Positions 1 to 8,870 of a stretch of DNA of 64,000 nt are shown in pieces. The stretch comes from Myceligenerans pegani. Its GTDB lineage: Bacteria > Actinomycetota > Actinomycetes > Actinomycetales > Cellulomonadaceae. The first letter of the stretch is position 1; the number at the start of each line of letters is the position of its first letter. Position numbers and translations under genes: made by a program. Location: contig NZ_JADBGR010000106.1 of the NCBI RefSeq assembly GCF_014892515.1, positions 25,227 through 89,226 on the forward strand. Reading direction: 5' to 3'. The notes under the pieces were generated by a model. It was not told the DNA's origin and ran no database searches. It worked only from the letters and a program-made list of their open reading frames with translations.

Positions 1-11
1 GGGCTTTTGCC

Positions 12-668
12 TCAGTCCTCGCGGGTCGGGCGGATCTGGATCTGTTGGGTGCGGGGGGTCGAGCGGGTGGCCTCGGGGTCCGGGGGGTCGGCCTCGGCGG
101 GGGTCTCCCGCTGCTTCGGGAGGATGGACGGCGGCATCTGGGGCGGCTTCGGGTCGGCGTCCGGGTGGAAGAGGGCCGTCATGAGGGTTCGGTACAGGGA
201 GTCCGAGCTCGGGATGTACTCCTCGGTGCCCAGTGTCTGGTCCTGGCCGGCCGACTCGAAGTGGAACGTGCCGTAGCCGAGGATCTGGCCCAGCACGTCC
301 TGGCGGTAGCCGAGATCCGTCACCTTGTCCCGGGGCATCGTGGCCACCCTCTGCACCACGAAACCCGTCACCGTCATCAGCCGCAGGCTCGTCATCAGCA
401 GCCAGTCGTGGCGCCACTCCAGGTACTTCCATCCCAGGCGCCCCACCACCAGGGCCCAGCCCCAGAACAACCACACCAGGATGTCGCGCATCTCGCTGCT
501 CGCGGCGAGGAACACCACCACGAGCACCACGAACGAGCCGACCGTCGTCAGCACCGGCTCCCACAGGCGGATCCAGTGCCGGTGCGTGGCGAAGATGATC
601 TCCTCACCACTCAGGATGTACTTGCGCAGCCCTCGGTGGCCGCGCAAGAACTCCTCGGTCTCGGTCAC
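12..668 (-). CDS. PH domain-containing membrane protein
   Basis: A 218-residue protein with two adjacent hydrophobic segments near residues 40-85 followed by a bacterial PH (bPH2, YdbS/YdbT-like) domain, where the core TSLRLMTVTGFVVQRVATMP and the DVLGQILGYGTFHFESAG strand pattern are typical. The C-terminal 40 residues are a Pro/Glu-rich tail. It should sit in the membrane with the PH domain in the cytoplasm; its function in the family is unknown. I chose the GTG at 668 because the longer reading (to 737) runs into the next gene upstream, and the family normally begins just before the EEFLRGHRG-type segment. It is probably co-transcribed with the 60-residue membrane protein 7 bases upstream. 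Confidence 0.8.
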   Translation of the reverse strand: MTETEEFLRGHRGLRKYILSGEEIIFATHRHWIRLWEPVLTTVGSFVVLVVVFLAASSEMRDILVWLFWGWALVVGRLGWKYLEWRHDWLLMTSLRLMTVTGFVVQRVATMPRDKVTDLGYRQDVLGQILGYGTFHFESAGQDQTLGTEEYIPSSDSLYRTLMTALFHPDADPKPPQMPPSILPKQRETPAEADPPDPEATRSTPRTQQIQIRPTRED

Positions 669-675
669 GCAGGGG

Positions 676-858
676 TCACCCGGCCAGGATGCCCGTGAAC
701 AACTGCTCGAAGAACGTGGCGATCGACAGCACCGCACCCCAGATCATGTCCCAGATCGTGAGGACGAAGTCTGCCGACCCGTTGGGGTCGCTGATGATCA
801 TGGACACGATGGCGATCACCGCCAACCAGATGAGGACGAGCCTCAGTTTCGGCGACAT
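676..858 (-). CDS. small two-helix membrane protein
   Basis: A 60-residue protein with two hydrophobic helices (about residues 5-23 and 30-58) separated by a short polar SDPNGSAD loop. It starts at an ATG and ends 7 bases before the start of the PH-domain protein, so the two probably form an operon. I do not recognise a named family. The clean hydrophobic pattern and tight spacing argue that it is real rather than a chance frame. A role as a membrane partner of the PH protein is only inference. Confidence 0.65.
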   Translation of the reverse strand: MSPKLRLVLIWLAVIAIVSMIISDPNGSADFVLTIWDMIWGAVLSIATFFEQLFTGILAG

Positions 859-1004
859 CTGTCTTCCTCACGACGACGACGCGCGTGCGGGCCTGGTAGC
901 ACACGTCGAATGAAAGCGTACTTTCCGGGTCCAGCCTGCAGGGTCACCGACCTCGGTGTGGCGCGAAGGTTTGGTAAAGACTTTGCCGTGTGGTCCCGCG
1001 ACGG

Positions 1005-1724
1005 TCACTCACCCGACCGGTGCAGCACCTCGGTGAGCTTGTTCGCCGCCGCCACCACGGCCGCCGAGTGCAGCCGGCCCGGCTGCCGCGACAGCCGCTC
1101 CACCGGCCCGGACACGCTCACCGCGGCCACGACGCGGCCCGACGGGCCGCGCACGGGGGCCGAGACGGACGCCACGCCCAGCTCGCGCTCCGAGACCGAC
1201 TGCGCCCACCCCCGCCGTCGGACACCCGACAGGATCGTCGCGGTGAACACCGCCTCCCGCAGGCCGCGGTGCAGGCGGTCCGGCTCCTCCCAGGCGAGCA
1301 GGATCTGCGCCGCGGAGCCGGCGTGCATCGTGAGCGTCGCGCCCACCGGGATCGAGTCGCGCAGGCCCACGGGGCGTTCCGCCGCGGCCACGCACACCCG
1401 CTGGTCCGCCTGGCGGCGGTAGAGCTGGGCGCTCTCGCCGGTGTGGTCGCGCAGCGCGATGAGCACCGGGTTCGCCGCCGCGAGCAGCCGGTCCTCGCCG
1501 GCGGCCGTGGCGAGCTCGTTGAGGCGCGGACCCAGCACGAAGCGGCCTTGCATGTCGCGTGCGACCATGCGGTGGTGCTCGAGCGCGACCGCCAGGCGGT
1601 GCGCGGTCGGACGGGCCAGGCCCGTCGAGTTCACGAGCTGTGCCAGGGTGGCCGGACCGGCCTCGAGCGCGCCGAGGACGGACGCGGCCTTGTCCAGTAC
1701 GCCGACTCCGCTAGTATCGTCCAT
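1005..1724 (-). CDS. IclR-family regulator of leuCD (NdgR/LtbR type)
   Basis: A 239-residue IclR-family regulator. The N-terminal winged helix-turn-helix (about residues 8-70) contains TLAQLVNSTGLARPTAHRLA, and the rest is the GAF-like IclR effector domain. It is transcribed away from leuC with 100 bases between the start codons. This is the place of NdgR in Streptomyces and LtbR in Corynebacterium, which control leuCD and amino-acid-dependent metabolism. The frame stays open upstream into leuC, but the family-like start is the ATG at 1724. An 11-bp inverted repeat at 1734-1760 in the gap is a likely operator. Role by context; family certain. Confidence 0.92.
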   Translation of the reverse strand: MDDTSGVGVLDKAASVLGALEAGPATLAQLVNSTGLARPTAHRLAVALEHHRMVARDMQGRFVLGPRLNELATAAGEDRLLAAANPVLIALRDHTGESAQLYRRQADQRVCVAAAERPVGLRDSIPVGATLTMHAGSAAQILLAWEEPDRLHRGLREAVFTATILSGVRRRGWAQSVSERELGVASVSAPVRGPSGRVVAAVSVSGPVERLSRQPGRLHSAAVVAAANKLTEVLHRSGE

Positions 1725-1733
1725 ACCTCGATA

Positions 1734-1760
1734 TTGCCGTCTCAGGGCGTGAGATGGCAA
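1734..1760. promoter_or_regulatory. candidate IclR operator between regulator and leuC
   Basis: The arms TTGCCGTCTCA and TGAGATGGCAA are inverted repeats matching at 10 of 11 positions, with a 5-base spacer. The site starts 10 bases before the regulator start codon and lies 65 bases before leuC, so binding could control both promoters. No binding data are implied. Confidence 0.55.
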
Positions 1761-1824
1761 GTCGGCACCATAGATCGAACATCGATGCAGGGCGAAACTG
1801 GAAGTGACGAGGAGGCGACCCGCA

Positions 1825-3345
1825 ATGGCCGGCACGCTGGCGGAGAAGGTCTGGGAGGCACACCTGGTGCGACGTGGCACCGGGGGCGAGCCCGACCTGC
1901 TGTACATCGACCTGCATCTCGTCCACGAGGTGACGAGTCCCCAGGCGTTCGAAGGGCTCCGGCTCGCCGGGCGCCCCGTGCGCCGGCCGGACCTCACCAT
2001 CGCCACCGAGGACCACAACACCCCGACGCTGGACATCGACCGGCCGATCGCCGACGAGACCAGCCGCACCCAGATCGACACCCTGCGGGCGAACGCCCGC
2101 GAGTTCGGCATCCGGCTGCACAGCCTCGGCGACGCCGACCAGGGCATCGTCCATCAGGTGGGGCCCCAGCTCGGCCTGACCATGCCGGGCCTCACCGTCG
2201 TCTGCGGCGACTCGCACACCTCCACGCACGGCGCGTTCGGCGGCCTCGCGTTCGGCATCGGCACGTCCGAGGTGGAGCACGTGCTCGCCACCCAGACGCT
2301 TCCCCTGCAGCCGTTCAAGACCATGGCGATCACGGTCAACGGCGCCCTGCCGCCCGGCACCACCAGCAAGGACATCATCCTCGCCGTCATCGCCAAGATC
2401 GGCACCGGCGGCGGCCAGGGCTACGTCCTGGAGTACCGCGGCGAGGCGATCCGCAAGCTGTCGATGGAAGCGCGGATGACCATCTGCAACATGTCCATCG
2501 AGGCGGGCGCGCGCGCCGGCATGATCGCGCCCGACGAGACCACGTTCGAGTACCTCAAGGGCCGCCCGCACGCCCCCGAGGGGGCTGACTGGGACGCCGC
2601 CGTCGAGTACTGGAAGACGCTCAGGTCCGACGACGACGCCGAGTTCGACGCCGAGGTCGTCCTCGAGGCCGCCGACCTCGAGCCCTTCGTCACCTGGGGC
2701 ACCAACCCCGGCCAGGGCCTGCCGATCTCGGCGTCCGTGCCGGTACCGGCCGACATCGCCGACGAGTCCGAGCGGGTCGCCGCCGAGCGGTCGCTGGAGT
2801 ACATGGGCCTGGAGCCCGGCACGCCGCTGCGGGACGTCAAGGTCGACACGGTCTTCATCGGTTCCTGTACCAACGGGCGCATCGAGGACCTGCGGTCCGT
2901 CGCCAAGGTGGTCCAGGGCCGGAGGAAGGCCGACGACGTCCGGGTGCTCGTCGTCCCCGCGTCCGCCCGTGTCCGGCTGCAGGCCGAGGCCGAGGGCCTG
3001 GACGTGATCTTCAAGGACTTCGGCGCCGAGTGGCGCAACGCCGGTTGCTCGATGTGCCTGGGCATGAACCCGGACCAGCTGGCGCCGGGGGAGCGGTCGG
3101 CGTCGACGTCGAACCGCAACTTCGAGGGACGGCAGGGCAAGGGCGGGCGGACCCACCTGGTCTCGCCGCTCGTCGCGGCGGCGACCGCGATCCGCGGCAC
3201 GCTGTCGTCGGTCGCGGACCTGGACCTGGCCGAGGACGTCGACCTGACCACGTTTGACGGCTCGCCGCTGGACGGCGTGGGCGCCCCGCCGATCACCGAG
3301 ACCGTCGTCGACCTGCCCATGCCCGTGCCGGCCGGCGCCCGCTGA
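1825..3345 (+). CDS. leuC: 3-isopropylmalate dehydratase large subunit
   Basis: LeuC, 506 residues, full length. With LeuD it isomerises 2-isopropylmalate to 3-isopropylmalate in leucine biosynthesis in the cytoplasm, using a 4Fe-4S cluster. The cluster ligands are visible: Cys348 in GSCTNGR and Cys408/Cys411 in [11 protein letters not shown]. Other aconitase-family blocks are [20 protein letters not shown] and [10 protein letters not shown]. The ATG at 1825 follows a GAGGAGG ribosome site and gives the usual [10 protein letters not shown] start; the frame is open 7 codons further up. leuD follows after 32 bases, so the two form an operand pair in one operon. Probably controlled by the divergent IclR regulator. 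Confidence 0.98.
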   Translation: MAGTLAEKVWEAHLVRRGTGGEPDLLYIDLHLVHEVTSPQAFEGLRLAGRPVRRPDLTIATEDHNTPTLDIDRPIADETSRTQIDTLRANAREFGIRLHSLGDADQGIVHQVGPQLGLTMPGLTVVCGDSHTSTHGAFGGLAFGIGTSEVEHVLATQTLPLQPFKTMAITVNGALPPGTTSKDIILAVIAKIGTGGGQGYVLEYRGEAIRKLSMEARMTICNMSIEAGARAGMIAPDETTFEYLKGRPHAPEGADWDAAVEYWKTLRSDDDAEFDAEVVLEAADLEPFVTWGTNPGQGLPISASVPVPADIADESERVAAERSLEYMGLEPGTPLRDVKVDTVFIGSCTNGRIEDLRSVAKVVQGRRKADDVRVLVVPASARVRLQAEAEGLDVIFKDFGAEWRNAGCSMCLGMNPDQLAPGERSASTSNRNFEGRQGKGGRTHLVSPLVAAATAIRGTLSSVADLDLAEDVDLTTFDGSPLDGVGAPPITETVVDLPMPVPAGAR

Positions 3346-3377
3346 CGCGCCGGGCCCGAGGATTCCTGGAGACCACC

Positions 3378-4016
3378 ATGGAGAAGTTCACCACCCACAC
3401 GGGCGTCGGCGTGCCGCTGCGCCGCAGCAACGTCGACACCGACCAGATCATCCCGGCCGTCTACCTCAAGCGGGTCACGCGCACCGGCTTCGAGGACGCG
3501 CTGTTCGCCGCCTGGCGGGGCGACCCGTCGTTCGTGCTCAACCAGGAGGCCTACTCCGCGGGATCGGTGCTCGTGGCCGGGCCGGACTTCGGCACCGGCT
3601 CCTCGCGTGAGCACGCCGTCTGGGCGCTGAAGGACTACGGCTTCCGCGTGGTGCTGTCCTCGCGCTTCGCGGACATCTTCCGAGGGAACTCCGGCAAGCA
3701 GGGTCTGCTCGCGGGTGTCGTCGCGCAGGAGGACATCGAGATCCTCTGGAAGGTGCTGGAGACCAGGCCGGGCACCGAGGTCACGGTCGACCTCGAGGCG
3801 CGGACCGCGACGGCCGACGACGTCACCGTGCCCTTCCAGATCGACGACTACACGCGCTGGCGCCTGATGGAGGGCCTGGACGACATCGGCCTCACCCTCC
3901 AGCACGCCGACGACATCGCCGCGTTCGAGGAGACCCGCGCGAGCTGGCGCCCCAAGACGCTGCCCGCGAAGCACTGGCCGACGGAGACGGTGGAGCCGGC
4001 CCGGGCTGTGGGCTGA
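3378..4016 (+). CDS. leuD: 3-isopropylmalate dehydratase small subunit
   Basis: LeuD, 212 residues, the swivel-domain partner of LeuC. Typical blocks are the N-terminal [18 protein letters not shown], the [20 protein letters not shown] loop that closes over the substrate, and [18 protein letters not shown]. It follows leuC by 32 bases with a GGAGACC-type ribosome site. Downstream lie strong hairpins at 4046-4126, before the convergent rnhA gene. Confidence 0.98.
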   Translation: MEKFTTHTGVGVPLRRSNVDTDQIIPAVYLKRVTRTGFEDALFAAWRGDPSFVLNQEAYSAGSVLVAGPDFGTGSSREHAVWALKDYGFRVVLSSRFADIFRGNSGKQGLLAGVVAQEDIEILWKVLETRPGTEVTVDLEARTATADDVTVPFQIDDYTRWRLMEGLDDIGLTLQHADDIAAFEETRASWRPKTLPAKHWPTETVEPARAVG

Positions 4017-4045
4017 CGGTCCGCGCCCGGTCTGGTCGGCGCGCC

Positions 4046-4070
4046 TGGTCGGTCATCGCTTGACCGACCA
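4046..4070. repeat. GGTCGGTCA inverted repeats after leuD
   Basis: TGGTCGGTCA and TGACCGACCA form a perfect 10-bp stem with a 5-base loop. The half-site TGACCGACC occurs again at 4131-4139 on the far side of the larger hairpin, so the same arm could pair locally or across the whole intergenic region. Confidence 0.6.
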
Positions 4071-4090
4071 GACGCGCGGTCGGTCCGTTC

Positions 4091-4126
4091 TTGAGTGATC
4101 GGCAGAATGATCTGCCGATCACTCAA
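4091..4126. terminator. perfect 16-bp hairpin between leuD and rnhA
   Basis: Bases 4091-4106 and 4111-4126 are exact reverse complements around an ATGA loop. It lies between the convergent ends of leuD and rnhA, so it probably terminates transcription in both directions. There is no U-tract, which is common in actinobacterial terminators. Confidence 0.75.
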
Positions 4127-4166
4127 GTAATGACCGACCGGAGACGTCGGGGGACGCTCGGAGACG

Positions 4167-4634
4167 TCAGCGGACGCTGTCGACGCCCTTGTTCGCGAGG
4201 GCGTCGGCGCGTTCGTTGCCCGGGTCGCCGGCGTGACCCTTGACCCAGACCCAGCGCACCTCGTGCCGGGCGACCTCGGCGTCGAGCGCCTGCCACAGGT
4301 CCACGTTCTTCACCGGCTGCTTCGACGCCGTCCGCCAGCCGTTGCGCTTCCAGCCGGCGACCCACGACTTCATCCCGTTCATCACGTAGGACGAGTCCAC
4401 GTGGATGGTCACGTCACTCGGGCCCTTGAGCGCGCGCAGCGCCTCGACGACGGCGGTCAGCTCCATGCGGTTGTTCGTCGTGGCCGGGTCGCCCCCGAAG
4501 ATCTCCTTCTCGTGCGTGCCCGAACGCAGCAGCGCGCCCCAGCCGCCGATGCCGGGGTTCCCCTTGCAGGCGCCGTCGGTCCACATCTCGACGACGGGAC
4601 GGGCGCTGGCGGTGGTGTCTGCGGGGCTGGTCAC
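4167..4634 (-). CDS. rnhA: ribonuclease HI
   Basis: A 155-residue RNase HI that cuts the RNA strand of RNA-DNA hybrids with two divalent metal ions. The four acidic catalytic residues are visible: Asp20 ([11 protein letters not shown]), Glu58 (NNRMEL), Asp80 (HVDSSYV) and Asp144 (NERADALA), plus His134 (VKGHAGD). The helical region around [16 protein letters not shown] resembles the basic protrusion of E. coli RNase HI. The GTG at 4634 gives a family-length protein; a longer frame to 4715 has an unlikely Pro/Arg-rich lead. Confidence 0.95.
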   Translation of the reverse strand: MTSPADTTASARPVVEMWTDGACKGNPGIGGWGALLRSGTHEKEIFGGDPATTNNRMELTAVVEALRALKGPSDVTIHVDSSYVMNGMKSWVAGWKRNGWRTASKQPVKNVDLWQALDAEVARHEVRWVWVKGHAGDPGNERADALANKGVDSVR

Positions 4635-4790
4635 GGGGTCCAACACTAGTCGCGTCGGTGCTTCCTGCCGCATCTGCCGGTGGGCCGGGTCCGGGGGCCC
4701 GGCCCCGGCCGGCATCCGGCGTCGATGTCAGTGTCCGGGCGTAGCGTGGCGGAGAACGGCAGTCAGGTCCGACCACTCGGAGGTTGCGGC

Positions 4791-5645
4791 ATGAAATTCG
4801 GGCTCATCGGAAGCTTCGGCACGCCGGAGCAGCACATCGCGCTCGCGCGCGAGTGCGAGGAGCACGGCTGGGACGGCTTCTTCACGTGGGACGCGATCAG
4901 CATGGGGCCCTTCGGGCCCACGTGGGATCCGTTCTCCCTGCTCTCGGCGGTGGCGGCCGTCACCGAGCGGATCACGCTCGGCGCGATGGTCTTCGCCCCA
5001 CCGCGGCACCGCCCGTGGGAGTTCGCACAGCGCGCGCTCACCCTCGACCACCTGTCCGGCGGCCGTCTCGTCCTGCCCGTCGGCGTCGGCGTGCTGGACG
5101 ACGGCGCCTTCCGGGCCGTCCCCGGGCAGGCGACCGGCCTCAAGGAGCGGGCCGAGCTGCTCGACGACGTCCTCGTCTACCTCGGCGAGTCCTGGAAGGG
5201 CGAGCCCTTCGAGTTCTCCGGCAGCCGCACCCAGGTCGGCGAGATGGTCTTCCCCGAGCCACCCGTGAACGGCCGGATCCCCGTCTGGCCGGTCGGCGTC
5301 TGGGACCCCGCGCGGCCGCCCGCCAAGAACCTCGCCCGCACGCTGCGCTGGGACGGGATCGTCACCCAGAACCGCGGCACCGCCGACGAACCCGGGCCCG
5401 ATTCCGTCGTGGCGCTCACCCGGTGGCTGAGCTCGCAGCCGGCCTGGACCGAGCGCGACCCGGAGCGCCCGTTCGACGTCGTCGCGCAGGGCAAGCTGGC
5501 CGAGGACCCCGGGCAGGCGGCCGAGCAGGCGCGCGCCATGCAGGAGGCGGGTGCGACCTGGTGGATCGACTCCTGGTGGGACCCGGAGACGGTCACGCCG
5601 GAGTTCCTCCTGAAGAAGGCCCGCCAGGGGCCGCCGGCGATCTGA
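4791..5645 (+). CDS. LLM-class flavin/F420-dependent oxidoreductase
   Basis: A 284-residue luciferase-like monooxygenase family protein (TIM barrel). The pattern EEHGWDGFFTWDA, TERITLGAMVFAPPRHRPWEFAQ and LDHLSGGRLVLPVGVG is diagnostic of this superfamily, which uses FMN or F420. The substrate cannot be told. The ATG at 4791 follows a CGGAGG ribosome site. The gene is divergent from rnhA and followed 57 bases later by the AEC transporter on the same strand. Confidence 0.88.
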   Translation: MKFGLIGSFGTPEQHIALARECEEHGWDGFFTWDAISMGPFGPTWDPFSLLSAVAAVTERITLGAMVFAPPRHRPWEFAQRALTLDHLSGGRLVLPVGVGVLDDGAFRAVPGQATGLKERAELLDDVLVYLGESWKGEPFEFSGSRTQVGEMVFPEPPVNGRIPVWPVGVWDPARPPAKNLARTLRWDGIVTQNRGTADEPGPDSVVALTRWLSSQPAWTERDPERPFDVVAQGKLAEDPGQAAEQARAMQEAGATWWIDSWWDPETVTPEFLLKKARQGPPAI

Positions 5646-5702
5646 CGTGCCCCTGGTGAGACGGCTCGGCCGTTGCGCCGGGCGACGGAATACGCTCGCC
5701 AC

Positions 5703-6635
5703 GTGCACGACGTCCTGCTCGGGTTCACCACCATCGCCGCCGTGATCGCGGTCGGGTACGGGATCGCGGCGGTCAGGCTGCTGGACGAGCACGCACAGAC
5801 GGTGCTGACGCAGCTCTCGTTCTTCGTGGCGAGCCCGTGCCTGCTGTTCGTGGTGGTGTCCGAGACCGACGTCGCCGGGTTCCTCTCGCGCAACCTCGTC
5901 GCGACGGCCGCGGGTGTCGTCGCCGCCGCGATCCCCTACGTCCTCGTCGCCGCGCTGGTGCAGCGCCGCCGGGCCGACGAGATCGCGATCGGCGCGATGT
6001 GCTCCGCCTACTGCAACGCCGGGAACCTCGGCCTGCCGGTCGCCGCGTACGTGCTGGGCGACGCCGCGCTCATCGCGCCGATGCTGCTGCTCCAGCTCGG
6101 CGTCCTGCAGCCGATCGCGCTCATGGTGCTCGACGCCGGCCGCGAGGGCGCGCGCCGCACCCGAACCGAGGCGTTCTGGCGGGCCGCCCGGCTGCCCTTC
6201 ACCAACCCGCTCACCGTCGCGACGCTGCTCGGGCTGGCGATCTCGCTGACCGGCCTGCGCCTGCCGGACCTCGTCATGGAACCCGTCGGGCTCGTCGGCG
6301 GACTCGCGGTGCCGGGCGTGCTCATCGCCTACGGCATCTCGCTGCGGCTCGGTCCGCTGCCAGGCCGCGGAGTTCCCGCGGTCGAGCTCGGGTTCGTCAC
6401 GTTCCTGAAGCTCGTGGTCCAGCCGCTCGGCGCCTACGCCGCGGGCCGCCTGCTCGGGGTGGACGACGTCGCCCTGCTGGCCCTCACCGTCACCGCGGCG
6501 CTCCCGAGTGCGCAGAACATCTTCGTGCACGCGACCCGCTTCGGGCGGGCCGAACTGCTGGCACGGGACGCCATCTTCGTGACGACGATCGGCTCGGTCC
6601 CGGCGATCACGGTGATCACGCTGCTCGTGGCGTAG
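5703..6635 (+). CDS. AEC-family (auxin efflux carrier-like) transporter
   Basis: A 310-residue membrane protein with about ten hydrophobic segments. The family features are SFFVASPCLLFVVVSETD in the first half, the CSAYCNAGNLGLPVAAYVLGD motif around residue 100 and ALPSAQNIFVHATRFG near the C-terminus. AEC carriers export or exchange organic acids such as malonate and malate; the substrate here is unknown. The GTG start at 5703 is chosen over the upstream ATG because the family begins immediately with the first helix. It converges with the MFS gene. Confidence 0.88.
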   Translation: MHDVLLGFTTIAAVIAVGYGIAAVRLLDEHAQTVLTQLSFFVASPCLLFVVVSETDVAGFLSRNLVATAAGVVAAAIPYVLVAALVQRRRADEIAIGAMCSAYCNAGNLGLPVAAYVLGDAALIAPMLLLQLGVLQPIALMVLDAGREGARRTRTEAFWRAARLPFTNPLTVATLLGLAISLTGLRLPDLVMEPVGLVGGLAVPGVLIAYGISLRLGPLPGRGVPAVELGFVTFLKLVVQPLGAYAAGRLLGVDDVALLALTVTAALPSAQNIFVHATRFGRAELLARDAIFVTTIGSVPAITVITLLVA

Positions 6636-6666
6636 AGGGCTCGGGCCGGTACCGGTCGATCGGCCG

Positions 6667-7959
6667 TCAGGCCGGGGTGCCGGAGCGGCGCACCGTCACG
6701 GCGACGGCCGGGAGGATCAGCAGCGCGAAGAGGCCGCCGCCGAGCGCCAGCGCCGCATAGCTCGTGCCGGCGACGACCATTCCCGATCCCATGCCACCCG
6801 CGGCGCCGGCCAGGGCGACCGACAGGTCGACGGCACCCTGGGTCTTCGCCCGCGACTCGATCGGCACGGCCGCCGTGAGCATCGCCGTGCCCGCCACGAG
6901 GCCGAAGCTCCACCCGAGGCCGAGCAGCCCGAGCGCGATCGCGAGGAGCACCAGCGAACTGGCGGGCGCGGCCGCCGCGAGGACGCCGGACAGCAGCAGG
7001 ACACCGGCCGCCGCCACGGCGACGCGCACGGGACCGTACCTGTCGACCAGCCACCCCGACAGCGGCGAGGGCAGGTACATCATGCCGACGTGCGCGGCGA
7101 TCACCATGCCCATCGCGCCGACCGAATGGTGGTGGGCGTGCATGTGCACGGGCGTCATCGTCATGACCGCGACCATCACCGCCTGGGTGAGGACCATGAT
7201 CGTTCCGGCGAGCAGGACGGTCCGCGCAGCGTCCCGTGCGGCGTCGTCCGACGGGGGCACCTGGGCGATCTCCGCAACCGGTTCGCTCGTGGAGACCGCG
7301 CCGTGACCGGCGGCCGCCTCGCGCGCCAGCAGCAGCGGATCGGGCCGCAGCCACACCCACAGCACCAGGCCCGCGGCCCCGTACGCGGCCCCGGACAGGA
7401 GGAACGGACCGGCCAGCGCGGGGATCCCCAGCGAACCGGCGGCGTCGCCCATCACGGTGACGAGATTCGGGCCCGCCACCGCGCCGAGCGTCGTCGCGAC
7501 CAGGACCGTGGAGACGGCCCGGCCACGCCGCGCCGGCGCGGCCAGGTCCGCCCCGGCGTACCGGGCCTGGAGGTTGGTCGCGGTCCCCGCGCCGTACACG
7601 AACAGGGTCGTGAACAGGAGGACGGCGTTGTCCAGGACCGCCGCCGCAATGACGCCGACGCTGCCCAGCGCTCCGCCCAGATAGCCCAAGGCGAGCCCGG
7701 GACGGCGTCCGAGCCGCTGCGAGATCCGGCCGATCAGCAACGCCGCCCCGGCCGAACCGATCGTGAAGAGAGCGCTGGGCAGCCCGGACAGGCTTGTCGA
7801 GCCCAGCATGTCCTGCGCGAGGAGCGCCCCGACCGTGATCCCCGCCGCGAGGCCCGCCCCGGACAGGACCTGAGCGGCGACCAGGACGCCCAGGGTGCGG
7901 CGCTGCTGCGGGGGTTCGGTCACCCCGGGGGCCGGAGCTCCGACCTGGGTCTCGGGCAT
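6667..7959 (-). CDS. MFS transporter with His-rich loop
   Basis: A 430-residue major facilitator with about twelve membrane segments and the cytoplasmic loop GRISQRLGRRPGLALGYLGG characteristic of MFS proteins. A second such motif is SGWLVDRYGPVRVA. An unusual feature is the HMHAHHH cluster around residues 268-275 after the central linker, at a membrane border, which could bind a metal. It is divergent from the ArsR-rhodanese gene, with an operator-like palindrome between them, so it is probably induced by the ligand of that regulator. Substrate unknown; the frame is open far upstream, but the ATG at 7959 is the sensible start. Confidence 0.88.
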   Translation of the reverse strand: MPETQVGAPAPGVTEPPQQRRTLGVLVAAQVLSGAGLAAGITVGALLAQDMLGSTSLSGLPSALFTIGSAGAALLIGRISQRLGRRPGLALGYLGGALGSVGVIAAAVLDNAVLLFTTLFVYGAGTATNLQARYAGADLAAPARRGRAVSTVLVATTLGAVAGPNLVTVMGDAAGSLGIPALAGPFLLSGAAYGAAGLVLWVWLRPDPLLLAREAAAGHGAVSTSEPVAEIAQVPPSDDAARDAARTVLLAGTIMVLTQAVMVAVMTMTPVHMHAHHHSVGAMGMVIAAHVGMMYLPSPLSGWLVDRYGPVRVAVAAAGVLLLSGVLAAAAPASSLVLLAIALGLLGLGWSFGLVAGTAMLTAAVPIESRAKTQGAVDLSVALAGAAGGMGSGMVVAGTSYAALALGGGLFALLILPAVAVTVRRSGTPA

Positions 7960-7988
7960 GCGTGCTCCGTCCCGCTCGGCTCCTAGAT

Positions 7989-8010
7989 TATTCCAAAACT
8001 CTTTGGAATA
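7989..8010. promoter_or_regulatory. palindromic operator of the MFS/ArsR pair
   Basis: TATTCCAAA and TTTGGAATA form a perfect 9-bp inverted repeat with a 4-base centre, in an AT-rich island in otherwise very GC-rich sequence. It lies 30 bases upstream of the MFS start and 55 bases before the ArsR-rhodanese start. It is a strong candidate binding site for that regulator. Confidence 0.7.
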
Positions 8011-8065
8011 TAAGACAAGAGCGTAGACTGCGCCGGGAGACGCTGTCCACCAGGAGGGATCACCG

Positions 8066-8734
8066 ATGCAGACGCGGCGAGAGGCGAAGGAGGCGCTCTT
8101 CGAGCAGTTCGCCCGCGTGACCAAGGCGCTGGGCAGCCCCAGGCGCCTGGAGCTGATCGACCTGCTCGCCCAGGGTGAGCGGTCCGTCGAGGCGCTCGCG
8201 CGGTCCACCGACACGAACCTCACCACGGTCTCCGCGCACCTCCAGGCGCTGCGGAGGGCGAACCTTGTGGCGACGCGACGTGACGGCACCCGGATCTACT
8301 ATCGGCTCGCCGGCCCGGACGTCGGCGCTCTCTATGTGCAGGTCCAGCGCATCGCGGAGGCCCACCTGCCCGACCTGCCGGCAGTCGCGACCGCGTTCCT
8401 CGGCGAGGACGACTCCGAGGAGATCGGTCGCGAGGAACTCCTGCGGCGCCTCCAGGACGGTTCGGTCACCGTCATCGACGTCCGCCCGGGCGAGGAGTAC
8501 GCCAGCGGCCACATCCCCGGCGCGATGTCGATCCCGCTCGGCCAGCTCGCGGAGCGCCTCGGCGAGATCCCCGCCGGGACCGACGTCGTCGCCACCTGCC
8601 GGGGGCCGTATTGCGTGCTCTCCCACGACGCCGTCCGGATCCTGCACGACCACGGCATCACCGCGCGCCGCCTGTCCGACGGCGTCCTCGAATGGAGCGC
8701 GGCGAGCCTTCCGCTGGAACGCGCGGGCGCCTGA
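8066..8734 (+). CDS. ArsR-type regulator fused to a rhodanese domain
   Basis: A 222-residue two-domain protein. Residues 1-95 are an ArsR winged helix (ALGSPRRLELIDLLAQGERSVEALA, then TVSAHLQALRRANLVATRRDGTR). Residues 120-217 are a rhodanese domain (VTVIDVRPGEEYASGHIPGAMSIPL) whose active-site loop reads CRGPYC, with the first Cys in the catalytic place and a second Cys that could form a disulfide. Such fusions are known in bacteria and are thought to sense sulfur species or thiols; the ligand here is inference. An AGGAGG site precedes the ATG. Confidence 0.9.
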   Translation: MQTRREAKEALFEQFARVTKALGSPRRLELIDLLAQGERSVEALARSTDTNLTTVSAHLQALRRANLVATRRDGTRIYYRLAGPDVGALYVQVQRIAEAHLPDLPAVATAFLGEDDSEEIGREELLRRLQDGSVTVIDVRPGEEYASGHIPGAMSIPLGQLAERLGEIPAGTDVVATCRGPYCVLSHDAVRILHDHGITARRLSDGVLEWSAASLPLERAGA

Positions 8735-8870
8735 GGCGCGCGACGCCCGGCGCCGTCTCCCGTGGCGGTACGGCCTTGCCGCCGAGCGTGCCCGCCAGGA
8801 ATGCTCCGGCCCACACCGAGTCGACGGGACGTCGGTGGGGGATGCCGATGTGGATTCAGGAGCGCCGCCG

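Noticed and set aside
1725-2147. Upstream extension of the IclR gene into leuC
   Set aside because: The extension is antisense to leuC and precedes a normal family start.
4728-6530. 600-codon minus-strand frame across the oxidoreductase and AEC genes
   Set aside because: It spans two clear plus-strand genes and is Arg/Asp/Gln-rich, typical of a shadow frame.
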